From Enoplolaimus lenunculus (taxonomy: Eukaryota; Nematoda; Enoplea; Enoplida; Thoracostomopsidae), in contig JASANG010004073.1 in NCBI GenBank assembly GCA_030248215.1, positions 186,001-250,000 on the forward strand: 64,000 bases of DNA, given 5' to 3'. Shown one piece after another: positions 31,501-42,654 of this stretch. The position numbers were made by a program, and so were the translations under genes. Each line of letters opens with the position of its first letter. The stretch's first letter is position 1. The notes under the pieces are model-generated. The model was not told where the DNA came from, searched no databases, and was given only the letters and a program-made list of their open reading frames with translations.

Positions 31501-34500
31501 GCTGCAAAAACTTGCACGTGTGAATTAAATTAGGCTAAATTGTATTTCAGGACTAATCGGTGGCATTCATAAAACTTGCAGCTGCAAAACTTGCACGTGT
31601 GAATTAAATTAGGCTAAATTCTATTTCAGGAGTACTCGGAGGCAATATAGACACAAAACCGTTTGGTGCCGGTAAGTACAACGCTTTTATTTTATGATCA
31701 CTGTTAGACTGAGCGTATTGAAGTGCGTCTAAATTTTACACAGATTTTTAAACTTTTCTAAATAATTTATTTTTCGTTCCGATGAGATCCTTAAGGCCTC
31801 AGAAAATGTAATAATTAATTTGAAAATTAAAATTTAAGCGTGAAATGATCGCGAGAAGTCATAAGAAGCTCAAATATGATAATAAAAATTGTTGAAATTG
31901 AAAGTATTGTTTCTTGACTTTAGAATCATCGTGCGATGGAGCAGAAATCAAATCTGCATCCGATTTGGACTGTTCTGATTGGTCAGATTGTTGTTGGCAT
32001 AACGCAGCAAGTGAAGAAGACGAATTTGATTGGCGGATTACGTCCGGAAACGCAGATGATAAAGAAACACGCGTTGTTACCGGACAACCGTTTGGAAGTT
32101 TGTTATCAGTGACGTTTGGGGGTCACCCCTGCGCTACCTTATAATTATATAAGGGCAATAGTTAGGGGGTGGGAACAGGCTATCGGTGCTGCACCAACCA
32201 AGGGGGCGAGATTGCACCATCCCTGTGGCAAACACAATGTTAACTGCCGCTGGGCTGGCAAACACACCTCAAGATCTCTTACACACATTTCCACCCACAC
32301 GCTTCAGGCACAGCCTTTGGCTTAGGTGTTGAAAAATTCTTGCCTGACCGTAAAAGCATAAATCTTTGCTGAAGCCTTTATCTAAGCCTAAGCCTGATTG
32401 GAAGCCTAATAGTTCTTAAATGTAGGTGAAGTGTAAAGAAAAGCGGTCTAATTTTTAGGAATGTTTAGTTCTTGGTTCAGGTTAGGCTTTTCGTATATCT
32501 AAAGCCTATATCTGAGCCTAAGCCTAGGGTTGAGAAAGCGAACGATAAGAGTCGGCCAAGAAATTGGTTAGCTAATTGTTTATTTCTATTTCAGCTAATC
32601 CTGTTGCTGTTGCTTTTCCTGATGAAGGCCTACCCGCGTCAGATCGGGCGTTTCTGGTTAGCTCACCAATTCTTTGCCAAAAAGACACTGGTGAACTGTC
32701 TTTTGAGTAGGTTTTAGTCTTTTTTCATAAATGACCTTGTAGTTAAATTTATTTCACGAATTTTGTGCACCATGTTCTAGGGGGTGCTTGCCGTAGTCTG
32801 GCGAGGGGGCATAGAGGCTCAACCCACATGAAAAAATTCCTTACCCTTTGTTGGGAAAGTTTCAACAGATATTATAAATTTTGGCAAATCTCGAAATTCA
32901 TTTGTAAATTTGAATATTAACGAATTGATATGTGGTTTGCTTGAATTATATTACTTTTGACAATTAAAAACATACCTCAAAGCCCCCCAAATTTAAAGTA
33001 ATCACTACGTTACTAAATTAATAATCAAACCTTTTGAATAGTTTATTCTTACTCGCGTCCTGCAAAACCCAAAATTTCCTAAATACAAATAATTCTAAAC
33101 TGAAAGTTACAATTGTATTTTAATAATATTTCAGCTATTGGAAGACTGTGAACGCTAACGGGCAAGTGTGTCAACGACTCCTTGGTAACGTGGAGCCCGA
33201 GTCGGGTTTATGTTCTGATATCGGGAACAGTGGCCATAAACAAATTCAGATTCAACCGTTAGATGACGTGTTTGAGGTAAGCGAGGCATTTTTATTCTAT
33301 TTTCAAACGACCATTAAAAAGTAGCTGACGTCATAAATTAACAAATTGACTTTTGTACAAACTTTTGCAAACGTATAATGTTAAGGCTCAGACGCAGGTT
33401 TAAGAAACATTTCGATCATAGGGTAAGGCTTTTAATAATAAATCTATAATTCTAAACCTAAGCGTAAATGTGAGAGAAGTGTACAAGAGCAAAAAAAGTT
33501 ACTAATTATTAATCGCATCTTTGAATGCTATAACAGGAACAGGAGCAGGAATTGAATTTTTGCAGGAATTCTGACCAAAACACTTATTGTTGTTCAGGGT
33601 TGCTCAAGAAATACTAGTGCCAAATATAATACTTTCCAATAATAAATATTGCGATTATAACCAGTTTTGTCTTTGCACAGTACGGTACGATTAGGTTCAG
33701 TTTGTTTTCAAGACAATAGTTTCGGCTGCCCTGAGCGATAATTACCTTTCGGGACCAAACAGTTGCCAACTGCTCACAAAATAAATTTTCTCGTATTCAA
33801 GAAATATTGTCTGAAATTTAAACCGATCATGTCTTAACATAAACACCAAACATATATGTCTTGAATACAAGACTTGCATTTCTTAAATTTTTCGGAAATA
33901 TGGGTCTAATTTTTTACACTTAAATGATTTAAACTTAAGACATCGTTTTATGAACGATTAAAACACGTATTTCTGATATATAAGACAAATATCAACCAAA
34001 TACCTTAATTTTACAATCTAAGATACGTCCAAGATGTAAACTTAGGTTGGGGAAACCTGAGCTCAACCCAATAATATCCTTGGACTTAGATAATTTATAC
34101 TTTTAAGAACATAAAACGAAGCAACTTTTTTCACATACATAAAAATCAGACAATGAATTATTGAATATAAGACAACTGTTTCTTAAATGGAACAAAATTT
34201 GTGTCTTAAAATTTTCACTAGCAATTTCTTGAATATAAGACATTTATGTTATAACCATTTAAGAAACAAATTTCCAATCTGTTAAAGGCAATTAATGTCT
34301 GAAATACAAGACATTTATGACTTGAAAATTTAAGAAAGTAAGAGTCTTACACTGTAAATTTCAATGAGTTGATTAATCAATTCAGCTAGCGAGTTGGTTA
34401 TTTCTGAATGAATATCAGTAAGCATTAATTCACTCTGAGTTGAGTTGATTCTTACTCTGAGTTGAGTTGACTCTGGGTAAGTTGATGAATTAACTCCGAA

Positions 34501-37500
34501 CGAATTGAATCAACTCAAAATTCTGAGTTCTGATAGTCTTAACTCAGATTGAGTGATTCAAGTCATTCTGAGTTAAAATCAACTCACTGAAACTTACAGT
34601 GTATAATTTTAAGCCAACTTAGAACGCTACATATACGTTTTACTATATATTGCTTTTAACCTCAATTTTCTATTATTTCAGATAATTTTCGTTGCAAGCA
34701 ACATAAAAACGCATGATGATTTTGTTATGGTTGATAATATTTTATACAGTGCGGAATTATGCGACGGGGTATAATACTTTTGTGTTATCTAATTCCGGTT
34801 CCGGTATTTGTACTATCAGGTTGCACAAATATAAACATAAATGGTTAATTAAGGTTAAACTAAAATCATATAATTTTTAACTTTTTAATACGCTATGGCT
34901 ATAACAGTGTTATGTTATTATGTTCATAAAAAAAATACTGTTGGCCTAAAATTGATTCCCGTGTGAGTTTAAGCTTCGACTCGACTTCTTACATTGGTCG
35001 ATCCAACTACCCATAGGTGGTGTTGAGCATTTATCGACAACTGCACAGGTTTCAATCAGCCCGCGGTATAAATTGCGACCGGAAAATAGGTGCTATACAC
35101 ATTTGAGAATACAGGCGTAGATTGTCAAAGTCTAAATCCTTTCAGTGTATGATGTCTACGAACTTTTTTTTGTATTCATAAACAAATTTTTACTTTTTAT
35201 TTCATAAAGAACATTATGTACTCAGCACGCGTTGCGTTTCTTTGGCTATTATACGACCTAATACCAAAGAGTTTTACAGAAATACTGTCGGTATATGGCT
35301 CCAATTACGTAGGTATACCCTAAAGTCCTAGTAATGAACAATTAGTTTAACACTGTATATGACATTAAGAGAAAGTAACTAGTAAGGTGTATAAATCATT
35401 ATTTTCTTACCGAGTTATATTGAATTCATAATTGTTTTAGACCCGCACAAATGGTAATGGTAACACAGATCGCTTAATTTGCAATTTTCAATCAGGTAAT
35501 GCTGAATTTACGTTATAAGCAGGGCAGGCGGGTAAACGATCGGTCTCAAATGATCAAAGTGTACAAGGGACGGTACGTCACGTTATACTGTGGGACATTT
35601 ATGCGAATATCATATTATGATAATCCGAAATTTCGACGAATATCATATGATATTCAGCGGAACAGTGTAATCTTTGTGTGCTAATAAATGAATGGAAAGC
35701 CGAACGGCAGAAGCTCATATGTGCTTTGAATACCAAATACACGCCAACAAAACGTTTCTGACACAAAATTGCTTGCGACCACAGTTTCATAATTCAAAAA
35801 TTATAATTTCGCAATCTAGTATCATATGATACTCAACAGGACAATTTGGGTATGTTATCTCACGCATGCAGACAATTGAAAATATATCATAAAATATTTG
35901 CCGACAATACCTCTAATATCATGCGGTATTGAAGAACAAAATGGTTTTGTTTGCAACTTTAAATTTTGTAAACAGATCGCAAAAACAGCAGAAATAATTA
36001 TGTGTTTTTCAAGTTGTGCGTTTACAGAATGCAAATTAAAAATATTATGAAAATTTAATTAATATGTATAGTTCTAAGCATCTGTAACGCTACTTGTGAT
36101 ATTAAGCTCCGGATTGTAATTTTGATTTAAGTATAAACCAGTGTAAACGTTTGAGTTACGCCGGACCACCAGTTCAACTGAACTGCCAAGGACAAGCAAC
36201 GTTCCCAAACATGCTTGTCGGAAAACATCAAATAGTAAATATCATTTTTCCAAGAAATTTCTTTTCGAATCTTAGATTGAAAATAGGTGCCTGACAAAAT
36301 GAAATCATAAAACGATTAATAATCAGTGTATACAATTAGAAAATACCAACAATTTTTCATTCGACATTTTTTATGTTTAATACATTTTAAACTTTTGTTA
36401 ATTTATGTTCCGCCGTTGTATTTATCGCATTATTGAGTCTATTTTTAGATATTTTTATTTTTCAGGCGACAGCGAGCAATGTATCCATGCGTTTCAACAT
36501 CCGTTTCGACAAGTTGAAGGTCATGAAGGAAATAATCCACTGACCGGAATACACGGAGGTCCTGATGGTAAGTGCTGTTTGAGTGTGGATTTTAGTCAAA
36601 TCGGATCCTGATAAAAAATTGTGGCTTCTCGATCGCTTCGTTCGTGAGTTTTTTCTCCAGTTGTATCTGTTTCGACTCCTCGTTGCCAAGATATATGACA
36701 TAACCTATAACAATATGATAAGAAACGCGGCCAATGTTACTTTAAGGGGCGTAACAGTAGATTAAGCGTATTCCTAAGCCTAAGCATAAGCGTAAGCGTT
36801 TCAAAAGTGTATTTCTAAGCCTAAGCCTAAGCCTAAGCAAAAAGTGTAATTTAGAATCTAAACCTGCTCTTTTGTAGACCCACCAGAAACCTGAACGCCC
36901 CTTAAAGTAACATGGGCCAGAAATGCTATATTGGTAAAAAATAAATGCCTAGGTATTTGCTGACGGTGATTGGTCTAATATTTACATGAAGTGCAGTTGT
37001 GGGCACCAAAGACAAAGCCTAAGCTTAAACGTATGATTTAACGCTACCTGCAGGTAAACGCGGCACGAGTAAGAAAATTTTGAAGCGTGTCTACTCGTCT
37101 GTAGTAAAATTTCAAAGCGCGGGTAAAAATTTGTTAATTTTTAGCAACACAAAATTTTCATGACAAACTTGAAACCAGATAACACACCGTATGAGTGCAA
37201 AATAAGTATCGAGTAACATAAATGCACTGCAAAATTATATACGTTTACGTATAAAAGCATTTTTCAGAATTACTGCATTGATTGTAATGTTTAGGGCCAT
37301 ACATAGCAGTCGAAGGACCTCAGGATGCGGCCGTAGCGACAATTGACGGTTTAAATGTTCAAAAAGACTCAAATTTAAATTTCTTATACTACAACGCTGC
37401 TCACCACGCGGACTTGCAGGTAATTTTTATGTTGAGAGGCCAATGGTTGCCGCGGGGGGGGGGCTTAATCGGTTGCCGTATTAAAATTCCACCCCCGTAG

Positions 37501-40380
37501 AAGAAAGTTTTGACCGATTTGGTAAAGTATAAGATATCTTCGCATAGCTCCTAGGAAACTTTCTGCTTTATTCTAATAGGTTGGACAAAGGTGCAAGTTT
37601 GTTGGTTATTGTTAAACAATTGGAATGAATCAGAATTTGACAAATATGCACTGTTTATAGAGTCGGGGTGAATCAGGCCCGTAGCCAGCTCACCTTGCAA
37701 GGGGGGGCTAAAAAATTTTCAGGAGGGGCATCAAGAAATGTCACCTTAATACCGGGACCGGATAGTGAAAAATGGCTGATTTGCATATCAGAAGCTATAA
37801 ATTCCAGGTGTGCTACTCTTATAAACATTACAGAGACATCTTTAGCCTTGTCACTTTAATACCGGAACCGGATAGTGAAAAATGACTGATTTGTATATCA
37901 GAAGCTATAAATTCCAGGTGTGCTACTCTTATAAACATTGCAGAGACATCTTTAGCCTTGTCACTTTAATACCGGAACCGGATAGTGAAAAACGCCTGAT
38001 TCGTATATCTGAAGCTATAAATTCCAGTTGTGCTACTCTTATAAACATTACATGGACATCTTTAGCCTAGCTGTTAACGACTTAGAATTAACGCGTATAA
38101 TTGTAAATTTAGTAAAAATTCACTAATTAGTTTCTAACTTAGAATTTTGAACTATGAATTGCGGTGTTTTTGGTAAACTTTTCAGGTATTTGTCGACGGC
38201 GTTGTTGGATTCGAAAGTCCACATTTAGAAAAAGAAAATAGCCGCGAATGGAAACCAGCATCAGTATTTGTTCCACAAGGAACCAAAACGGTAATTGCAT
38301 GCGCTGTACAGTTGTTTTGCCTAAGTACAGTCCCGTAGCCAGCTCACCTTGCTAAGGGGTGGAGCAAAAAAATTTTTTCAGGAGGGGCATGCAGTGGTTT
38401 TCGATGACACTAAGAAGCAATGTTCAAAAAAATTTTACGGGGGGCAAAATTATTCCAGGGGGTTGAACCATAATGGCTCATCTCTTGCTACACGCCCGCT
38501 TAGGTTTTATTTTCATGCAGTGAACAATATTCCCAAGCTCGACAACTTTCTCACGCTGAACTAAATTTTCCCACGCTCAATTAAATTTTCCCACGCTCAA
38601 CAATTTTTTATTTTCGCACTTTGAAATGTGTATAGTATCAAGAGTGGATGATCACTCTAACAAGAGTGTGCAACTAGCGATATTTGTGTGGTACAAAATG
38701 TACCACCGGGCGTTGCATTTTTGGTTGACCCCTCTTGTGTTGAGAGGGGTCGCTATCACATGAATACCCCTAAATTAAACTAAATGGGAAGCATGTTTGA
38801 TGCCGCATACATAAACTGCCATGGTTCGCACCGGTTGTACTCCCCCTCTAAATAAAGGGGGATTGGCCATAAACGCCAACACGTGCCGGGTAAATTCTTT
38901 TCTACACAAATTGTACCCATTTGCACACTCTTGTAAAGAATCATTATCGACTCTTGATAGTACCAATTGTCAGCTAGTGATACTTCTGGTAAATTTCTTT
39001 TCCGGCTGAGAATACAATTTCATGATCAAGAGCAAAATAGTAAACTAGTTTGCTTATGCGTGCGGTTCTTGCAAAATATTAAGCCCTATTCACACGTGCA
39101 AGTTTTTGCTGCGAGAACTTGCAGCTGCAACTTGCACGTGTGAATAGGGCTTACAGCTGCAACTTGCACGAAATATTTGCAGCTGCAAGTATTTGTAAAG
39201 AATCATAACTTTCATACTGAATCTTAACATGATATGTGAATAATTTGCCGACCACTGCAATGAATATCAAACATAACCTATAATCTATCAGTTTAGCCAA
39301 TGATGATAAACGAATTCGACTTGCAGGATTATTCATACCTACGAATTAATTCTTCACATATATTAATCACGAATAACTTGCAGCTGTAAGTGCTCCGAAT
39401 TAATTTTTCAAATAAACTTGCAGCTTCAAGTTTCAGTTGTAAGAAACATTCATGCGCAAAGAAGGCTATACTCGAAATTTCTTGACTTGAAAAAGTTTTC
39501 ATCGCGATGCAATCTTTTTTTAATGCTTAAAAATTTAAAACTAGTCTCATTACATTCGCCGTCGGCTACGAAATATCAAACAAGTTAGATGTTGGAATTA
39601 ATTCACACTTCTTGAATAAATTTAATAAGTCTGAATTAATTCAAAAGGCGCTCAGCAACATGTCTTCTGATTGGCCAATGAAAATGCAAGTGCAAGAAAT
39701 TCGAGCGATTTGCGACAGCGTTCACACGTGCGAATTAAATTCAATCACATGAATTCTAATGAATAATTTGTAGCTGCAAGAACTTCAAATCTGCTTTGTG
39801 ACCAAACTTGCACATGCAAGTTGCACGTGCAAGTTTTTGCAGCAAAAACTTGCACGTGTAAATAGTGCTATAGCTACAGACCGGTAGCCTGTTCTAGAAA
39901 TTCCATGACTTAGAAATCGGGTTAATTTTTTTCAGGAGGGTTGTATTGCCTAACGACCCTTTGCCTGCTGGTCCAACTAGTTTGATCCCCCAAAATGTGA
40001 ATTCATACTATAAACTGCCACATCTATGTATTAAAGCTGGAACACCTAACATAAGCATTTTGAGCGGCGTTGCAACAGATTTTTTATTTACGTTGCGTTT
40101 GCAAAGTAAAGACTGTACGCATTGAGAATACCTATCGTTTCTGATGTGTTTTATATATCTGCAAAGCACTACAGCTTTTCATAAACCAGTCGTATATATT
40201 TTCTGTTCACTTAATAAATATGAAGGTCCCAGGCAACAACTTAACCTATTGGACCGAAGAAGTCTTAGTTCAGTTGTTCATGTGTGCAACTACGTTTACT
40301 GTCATATATTTCAGATAGAATTTGTCGCAACACTTCGAGCCAATGAATATATTGGGATCGATAGCATTCGACTGGAATAA
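28564..40380 (+). CDS. Secreted protein with two MAM-like domains (paralogue 2)
   Basis: Twelve exons: 28564-28633, 30061-30114, 31630-31671, 31924-32097, 32595-32706, 33135-33276, 34682-34768, 35441-35495, 36466-36567, 37295-37419, 38186-38290, 40315-40380; they sum to 1134 bases, 377 residues. Exon 1 gives a clear signal peptide (FNTIFLLVISLLIQNVVG). A short Gly/Ser/Lys linker follows (GKRSSKNGGGKSG). Domain 1 (about 59-225) has LDCSDWSDCCWHN, EFDWRI, FLVSSPILCQK, CQRLLGNVEPE, FEIIFVAS and DNILYSAELC. Domain 2 (about 228-377) has CNFQSGDSEQC, YIAVEGPQDA, LNFLYYNAAHHADLQVFVDG, W and IEFVATLRANEYIGIDSIRLE, with the C-terminal MAM pattern of an aromatic, then IDxIxL, before the stop. The protein has no membrane anchor and is probably secreted. 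Donors are mostly GTAAGT-like; GTTTGT (exon 4) and GTATAA (exon 7) are weaker. The exon 3 acceptor sits at the end of an 80-bp tandem repeat. Confidence 0.88.
29290..29600. mobile_element. GGTATTACC-ended MITE
   Basis: GGTATTACCAAGAGTGGATA at left and TATCCACTTTTGGTATTACC at right. Contains GTACCGGCACGCGTTGCG. In intron 1 of the second MAM gene. Confidence 0.75.
29630..29714 (-). mobile_element. Solo end of a family I element
   Basis: Holds only the AAGCTTAAGCTTAC block and the GATCTTTACATGGGCC terminus. Confidence 0.5.
30145..30435. mobile_element. GTGCAAGT palindromic MITE (complete) in MAM gene 2
   Basis: ACCCTATTCACACGTGCAAG at left; CTTGCACGTGTTGCGAATTG then GGC at right. In intron 2, upstream of the 80-bp satellite made of related sequence. 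Confidence 0.65.
30578..30732. mobile_element. GGCCCGTAGCC-type MITE in MAM gene 2
   Basis: CTCACCTTGCCAGGGGGTAT at left, ATGACTGGCCCGTAA at right, in intron 2. Confidence 0.5.
31085..31640 (+). repeat. 80-bp satellite that includes a splice acceptor
   Basis: About seven copies of an 80-bp unit (GCATTCATAAAACTTGCAGC, then GTGAATTAAATTAGGC, then TCTATTTCAGGACTAATCGG). Junction bases sit at 31161, 31241, 31321, 31401, 31481, 31561, exactly 80 apart. The last copy runs into the real acceptor and start of exon 3 of the second MAM gene. Confidence 0.9.
33790..34345. repeat. Degenerate TTGAATATAAGACA repeats in MAM gene 2
   Basis: At least seven copies of TTGAATATAAGACATTTAT-like sequence and its neighbour TTTCTTAAAT, in both senses, filling most of the second half of intron 6. 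Confidence 0.55.
34350..34601. mobile_element. CACTGTAA-ended MITE built from GAGTTGA repeats
   Basis: CACTGTAAATTTCAATGAGT and its inverse ACTCACTGAAACTTACAGTG match at 18 of 20 positions. The inside is full of CTGAGTTGAGTTGA. In intron 6 of the second MAM gene, about 80 bases before exon 7. Confidence 0.75.
35498..35930. mobile_element. Partial ATCATATGATAT MITE in MAM gene 2
   Basis: Left terminus TTTACGTTATAAGCAGGGCA then GTGTACAAGGGACGGTACGT, both matching the element at 1508. The right end is lost. It begins three bases after the exon 8 donor at 35496, inside intron 8. Confidence 0.6.
36729..36918 (-). mobile_element. TTAGGC-bearing MITE (family II) in MAM gene 2
   Basis: GGCCAATGTTACTTTAAGGG to CCCTTAAAGTAACATGGGCC, nearly perfect inverted termini, flanked by AGAAACGC (36721-36728) and AGAAATGC (36919-36926), an 8-bp duplication with one change. 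In intron 9. Confidence 0.85.
37675..38069 (+). repeat. MITE fragment and 3 x 110-bp tandem repeat in MAM gene 2
   Basis: A GGCCCGTAGCCAGCTCACC fragment (37675-37735) leads into three 110-bp copies starting at 37741, 37851 and 37961 (TCACTTTAATACCGGAACCG, AAGCTATAAATTCCAGGTG, ACATCTTTAGCC). Copies differ at few positions. In intron 10. Confidence 0.85.
38330..38510. mobile_element. GGCCCGTAGCC-type MITE in MAM gene 2
   Basis: AGTCCCGTAGCCAGCTCACC at left, core TTTTTTCAGGAGGGGCATGC, right end CTACACGCCCGC degraded. In intron 11. Confidence 0.5.
38633..38964. mobile_element. GGTATTACC-family MITE, second copy
   Basis: AGTATCAAGAGTGGATGATC at left, ATCATTATCGACTCTTGATA at right, with GTACAAAATGTACCACCGG and a TAATTT/CATACATAAACTGCC core like the copy at 29290. 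In intron 11 of the second MAM gene. Confidence 0.65.
39081..39875. mobile_element. Nested GTGCAAGT palindromic MITEs in MAM gene 2
   Basis: A 71-bp near-perfect palindrome (39081-39151, AAGCCCTATTCACACGTGCA and inverse) is followed directly by a longer member ending AACTTGCACGTGTAAATAG near 39870. In intron 11. Confidence 0.7.
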
Positions 40381-40685
40381 TATTTGTGGTTTATATAATT
40401 TATCTAGTCTAAGGGTACGGCGGGCGTTTGGATAGTCCGGATCCCCCAAACAGGTCCGACGGACTCAATATTAAAAACGTTTCAGGCCTTGGGGAGAATC
40501 GTAGTGGATAGTGTAAAAGAATGTTTTATACTTTTACAAAACTAACTTCACGGTTAAAAAAGTTTAGTTTGCTAAAGAGGCCTTCAGGGGTCAAATCGTC
40601 CAATTTGTGGACTTTGGGGACATTTTGCTGGCGCTGTCTAAGGATGGCGCTATACTTTTTGCCATTTTTAATGCCCTTATGCACA

Positions 40686-40857
40686 GTGGCGGATCCAGGA
40701 TCTCAAAATGGGGGGGGCAAAATTTCACAGGCAATAAACTTACTTTGACCCGCACACGACCCACGAACTATTGTCACAAAATTGACTATATAATTTTTGT
40801 CGAGATGCTGTTGGGGCGGGGGGTCACGGCCTGGGTGCCCCCCATAGATCCGCCATT
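40686..40857. mobile_element. GGCGGATCC-ended MITE
   Basis: AGTGGCGGATCCAGGATCTC at left and CCCCATAGATCCGCCATTG at right, with the G-run/C-run arrangement common in hAT MITEs. Related fragments at 295-497 and 13636-13680. Lies 300 bases after the second MAM gene. Confidence 0.6.
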
Positions 40858-41213
40858 GTTTATGCATCGTTCGGCACCATGTTCCGTTGTATATGTATTG
40901 TACTGTACCGTATACAAAATTGTGAAAAAATTTTCTACTTGCGGTGCGGTTCGTCGTCATCAGGCGCCGCGCATCCAGTATAACGTCAACTTACCCTTAT
41001 GCAAAATCATAGAAATGGTTAAATATTTTTTATCGCGAATCTTATCTTGAAATTACAGCTCATATAAAATTGAAAATATTCATGTGACAAAAGGTTAAGC
41101 TTAAGTCAAATCAGTTGGAGCTTTGAGAGAGTAAAGTATCTACATCCAAAACCTTTTCATGAGTATTATGCTATACTTTTATATTGCCGTTATGCCAGTA
41201 TAACGCAACCGGC

Positions 41214-41438
41214 TCATGTATTGAACATGGTCGGATCGTTTTCCGAAGAGGCTATAATAGAGTCAGTTTAAGCTTTAGACTAATGTTTGCCTAGGCTTAG
41301 GCTTTGGCTTAGGCTTAGGCTTAGGCGTCGGCTTAGGCTTAGGCGTCAGCTTAGGCTTAGGCTTAGGAATAGGCTCATCTATAGGCTTAGGCTTAGGAAT
41401 GTGCTTATACTACTGTTCCGGCCCTGTTCTATACATGG
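41214..41438 (+). mobile_element. TTAGGC-bearing MITE (family I)
   Basis: GTATTGAACATGGTCGGATC to GGCCCTGTTCTATACATGG, interior of TTAGGC with GTCGGC variants. Confidence 0.6.
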
Positions 41439-41899
41439 AACGCGCAACTCGTCTAAATTGTAAAATATTTGCCGTCATTCCCCTATTTTTGTAAATATTT
41501 AAAACATTTAATACTGAATATTGTAAAACTTTACATTTTGTATTGAAATAAACCAATTTACATTTGTTATTTGGTCAAAGCCCAAAAGTATTATAATCAG
41601 CAAAAGAGTAGTTCAACCGGAAACCGAACTTAAATTGGTAACCCTTAAAGTATACTTTAGAGAAACGTAATCGCAGAACGATATCAAAGATGGTAAATAG
41701 CAAATTTTGAAATGCGAGACCACCACCGTAAATATCTGATATAGGTTTATACCGGATGCAGATGTTAGCGGTTGCCGGATATTAAACTGGTTCCGGATAT
41801 CCGATCGCACCCTGAATATTGGCTTCGATAATTATAAATTTCAAAACAAAATGTATCTTTTCAATTTGAAAATATTGGTTAAGGTACTACAACGGACAC

Positions 41900-42072
41900 G
41901 ACCAATGTTAGTTTTCGGGCTGTAACAGTAGAGTAGGCATATTCCTAAACCTAGGTTTAAAGCTTTGAATAAAGTATATTGCTAAGTCTAAGCAAAAAAA
42001 TGTAATCTAGAATCTAAGCATAGTCTTTTACAGACCCCGCAGAATTCGGGATGGGCTTAAATGTAACATAGG
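41900..42072 (-). mobile_element. TTAGGC-type MITE (family II), degenerate
   Basis: GACCAATGTTAGTTTTCGGG at the left, AAATGTAACATAGGC at the right, few intact repeats. Confidence 0.5.
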
Positions 42073-42149
42073 CGAAGGATATCATCACTGAATGAATACA
42101 TTACCTCGCATTCACACTTCACCTGAAAGCACTGCATTATTAGTCTCCC

Positions 42150-42395
42150 GGCCAATGTAAAGGACAGGGGTGTAACAGTTTTAAAAGCAGTTTCCTAAGC
42201 TTAAGCCTAACCCTAAGCATAAGCATAAGAATGAGCATCTTCCTACGCCTATAGCTTAAGCCTAAGCCTAAGCGTAAGAATAAGCATATTCCTAAGCGTA
42301 AGCCTAAGCCTAAGCCAAGAAAAAATTGGTCTAAAGCTTAAGCTTTAGCCTATTGCAGTCCCACAGAAAAACGTTTCGCCCCTGATATTAACAAG
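42150..42395 (-). mobile_element. TTAGGC-bearing MITE (family I)
   Basis: GGCCAATGTAAAGGACAGGG at the left, CCCCTGATATTAACAAGAG at the right, with GCCTAA runs. Confidence 0.65.
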
Positions 42396-42654
42396 AGTCG
42401 TCCCCCAATAAAATATTCGCAGTTCAGCTCATCACACAACCCCTCTAAATCAATAGCAAGCAGTTTGTCTTTGATGACTGCTTATTAAATTATTACACTT
42501 ATTAAGTGCAACAGGGGGTCATCCTGCCAATTTCATTTGCTTACTGGAAACTAAAAAGGTTAAATATTTTCTAAGTTAGCAGATAAGAAAATTGCAGTTT
42601 CAATTAGCACTGTAGGTCAGTTTATCGAGATGGAGCGATCAATTGCTAGTCTGG

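Noticed and set aside
32116-32325. Open frame after exon 4 of the second MAM gene
   Set aside because: It lies in the intron; the paralogue comparison puts the donor at 32098 and the next exon at 32595.
37668-38070. Repeated short open frames (ISEAINS-type) suggesting a repeat protein
   Set aside because: The period of 110 is not a multiple of three, so frames shift between copies; it is an intronic tandem repeat.
13197-40380. One single long gene with four MAM domains
   Set aside because: Gene 1 has an in-frame stop at 23807-23809 after the conserved C-terminal block, and a fresh signal peptide begins gene 2 at 28564.
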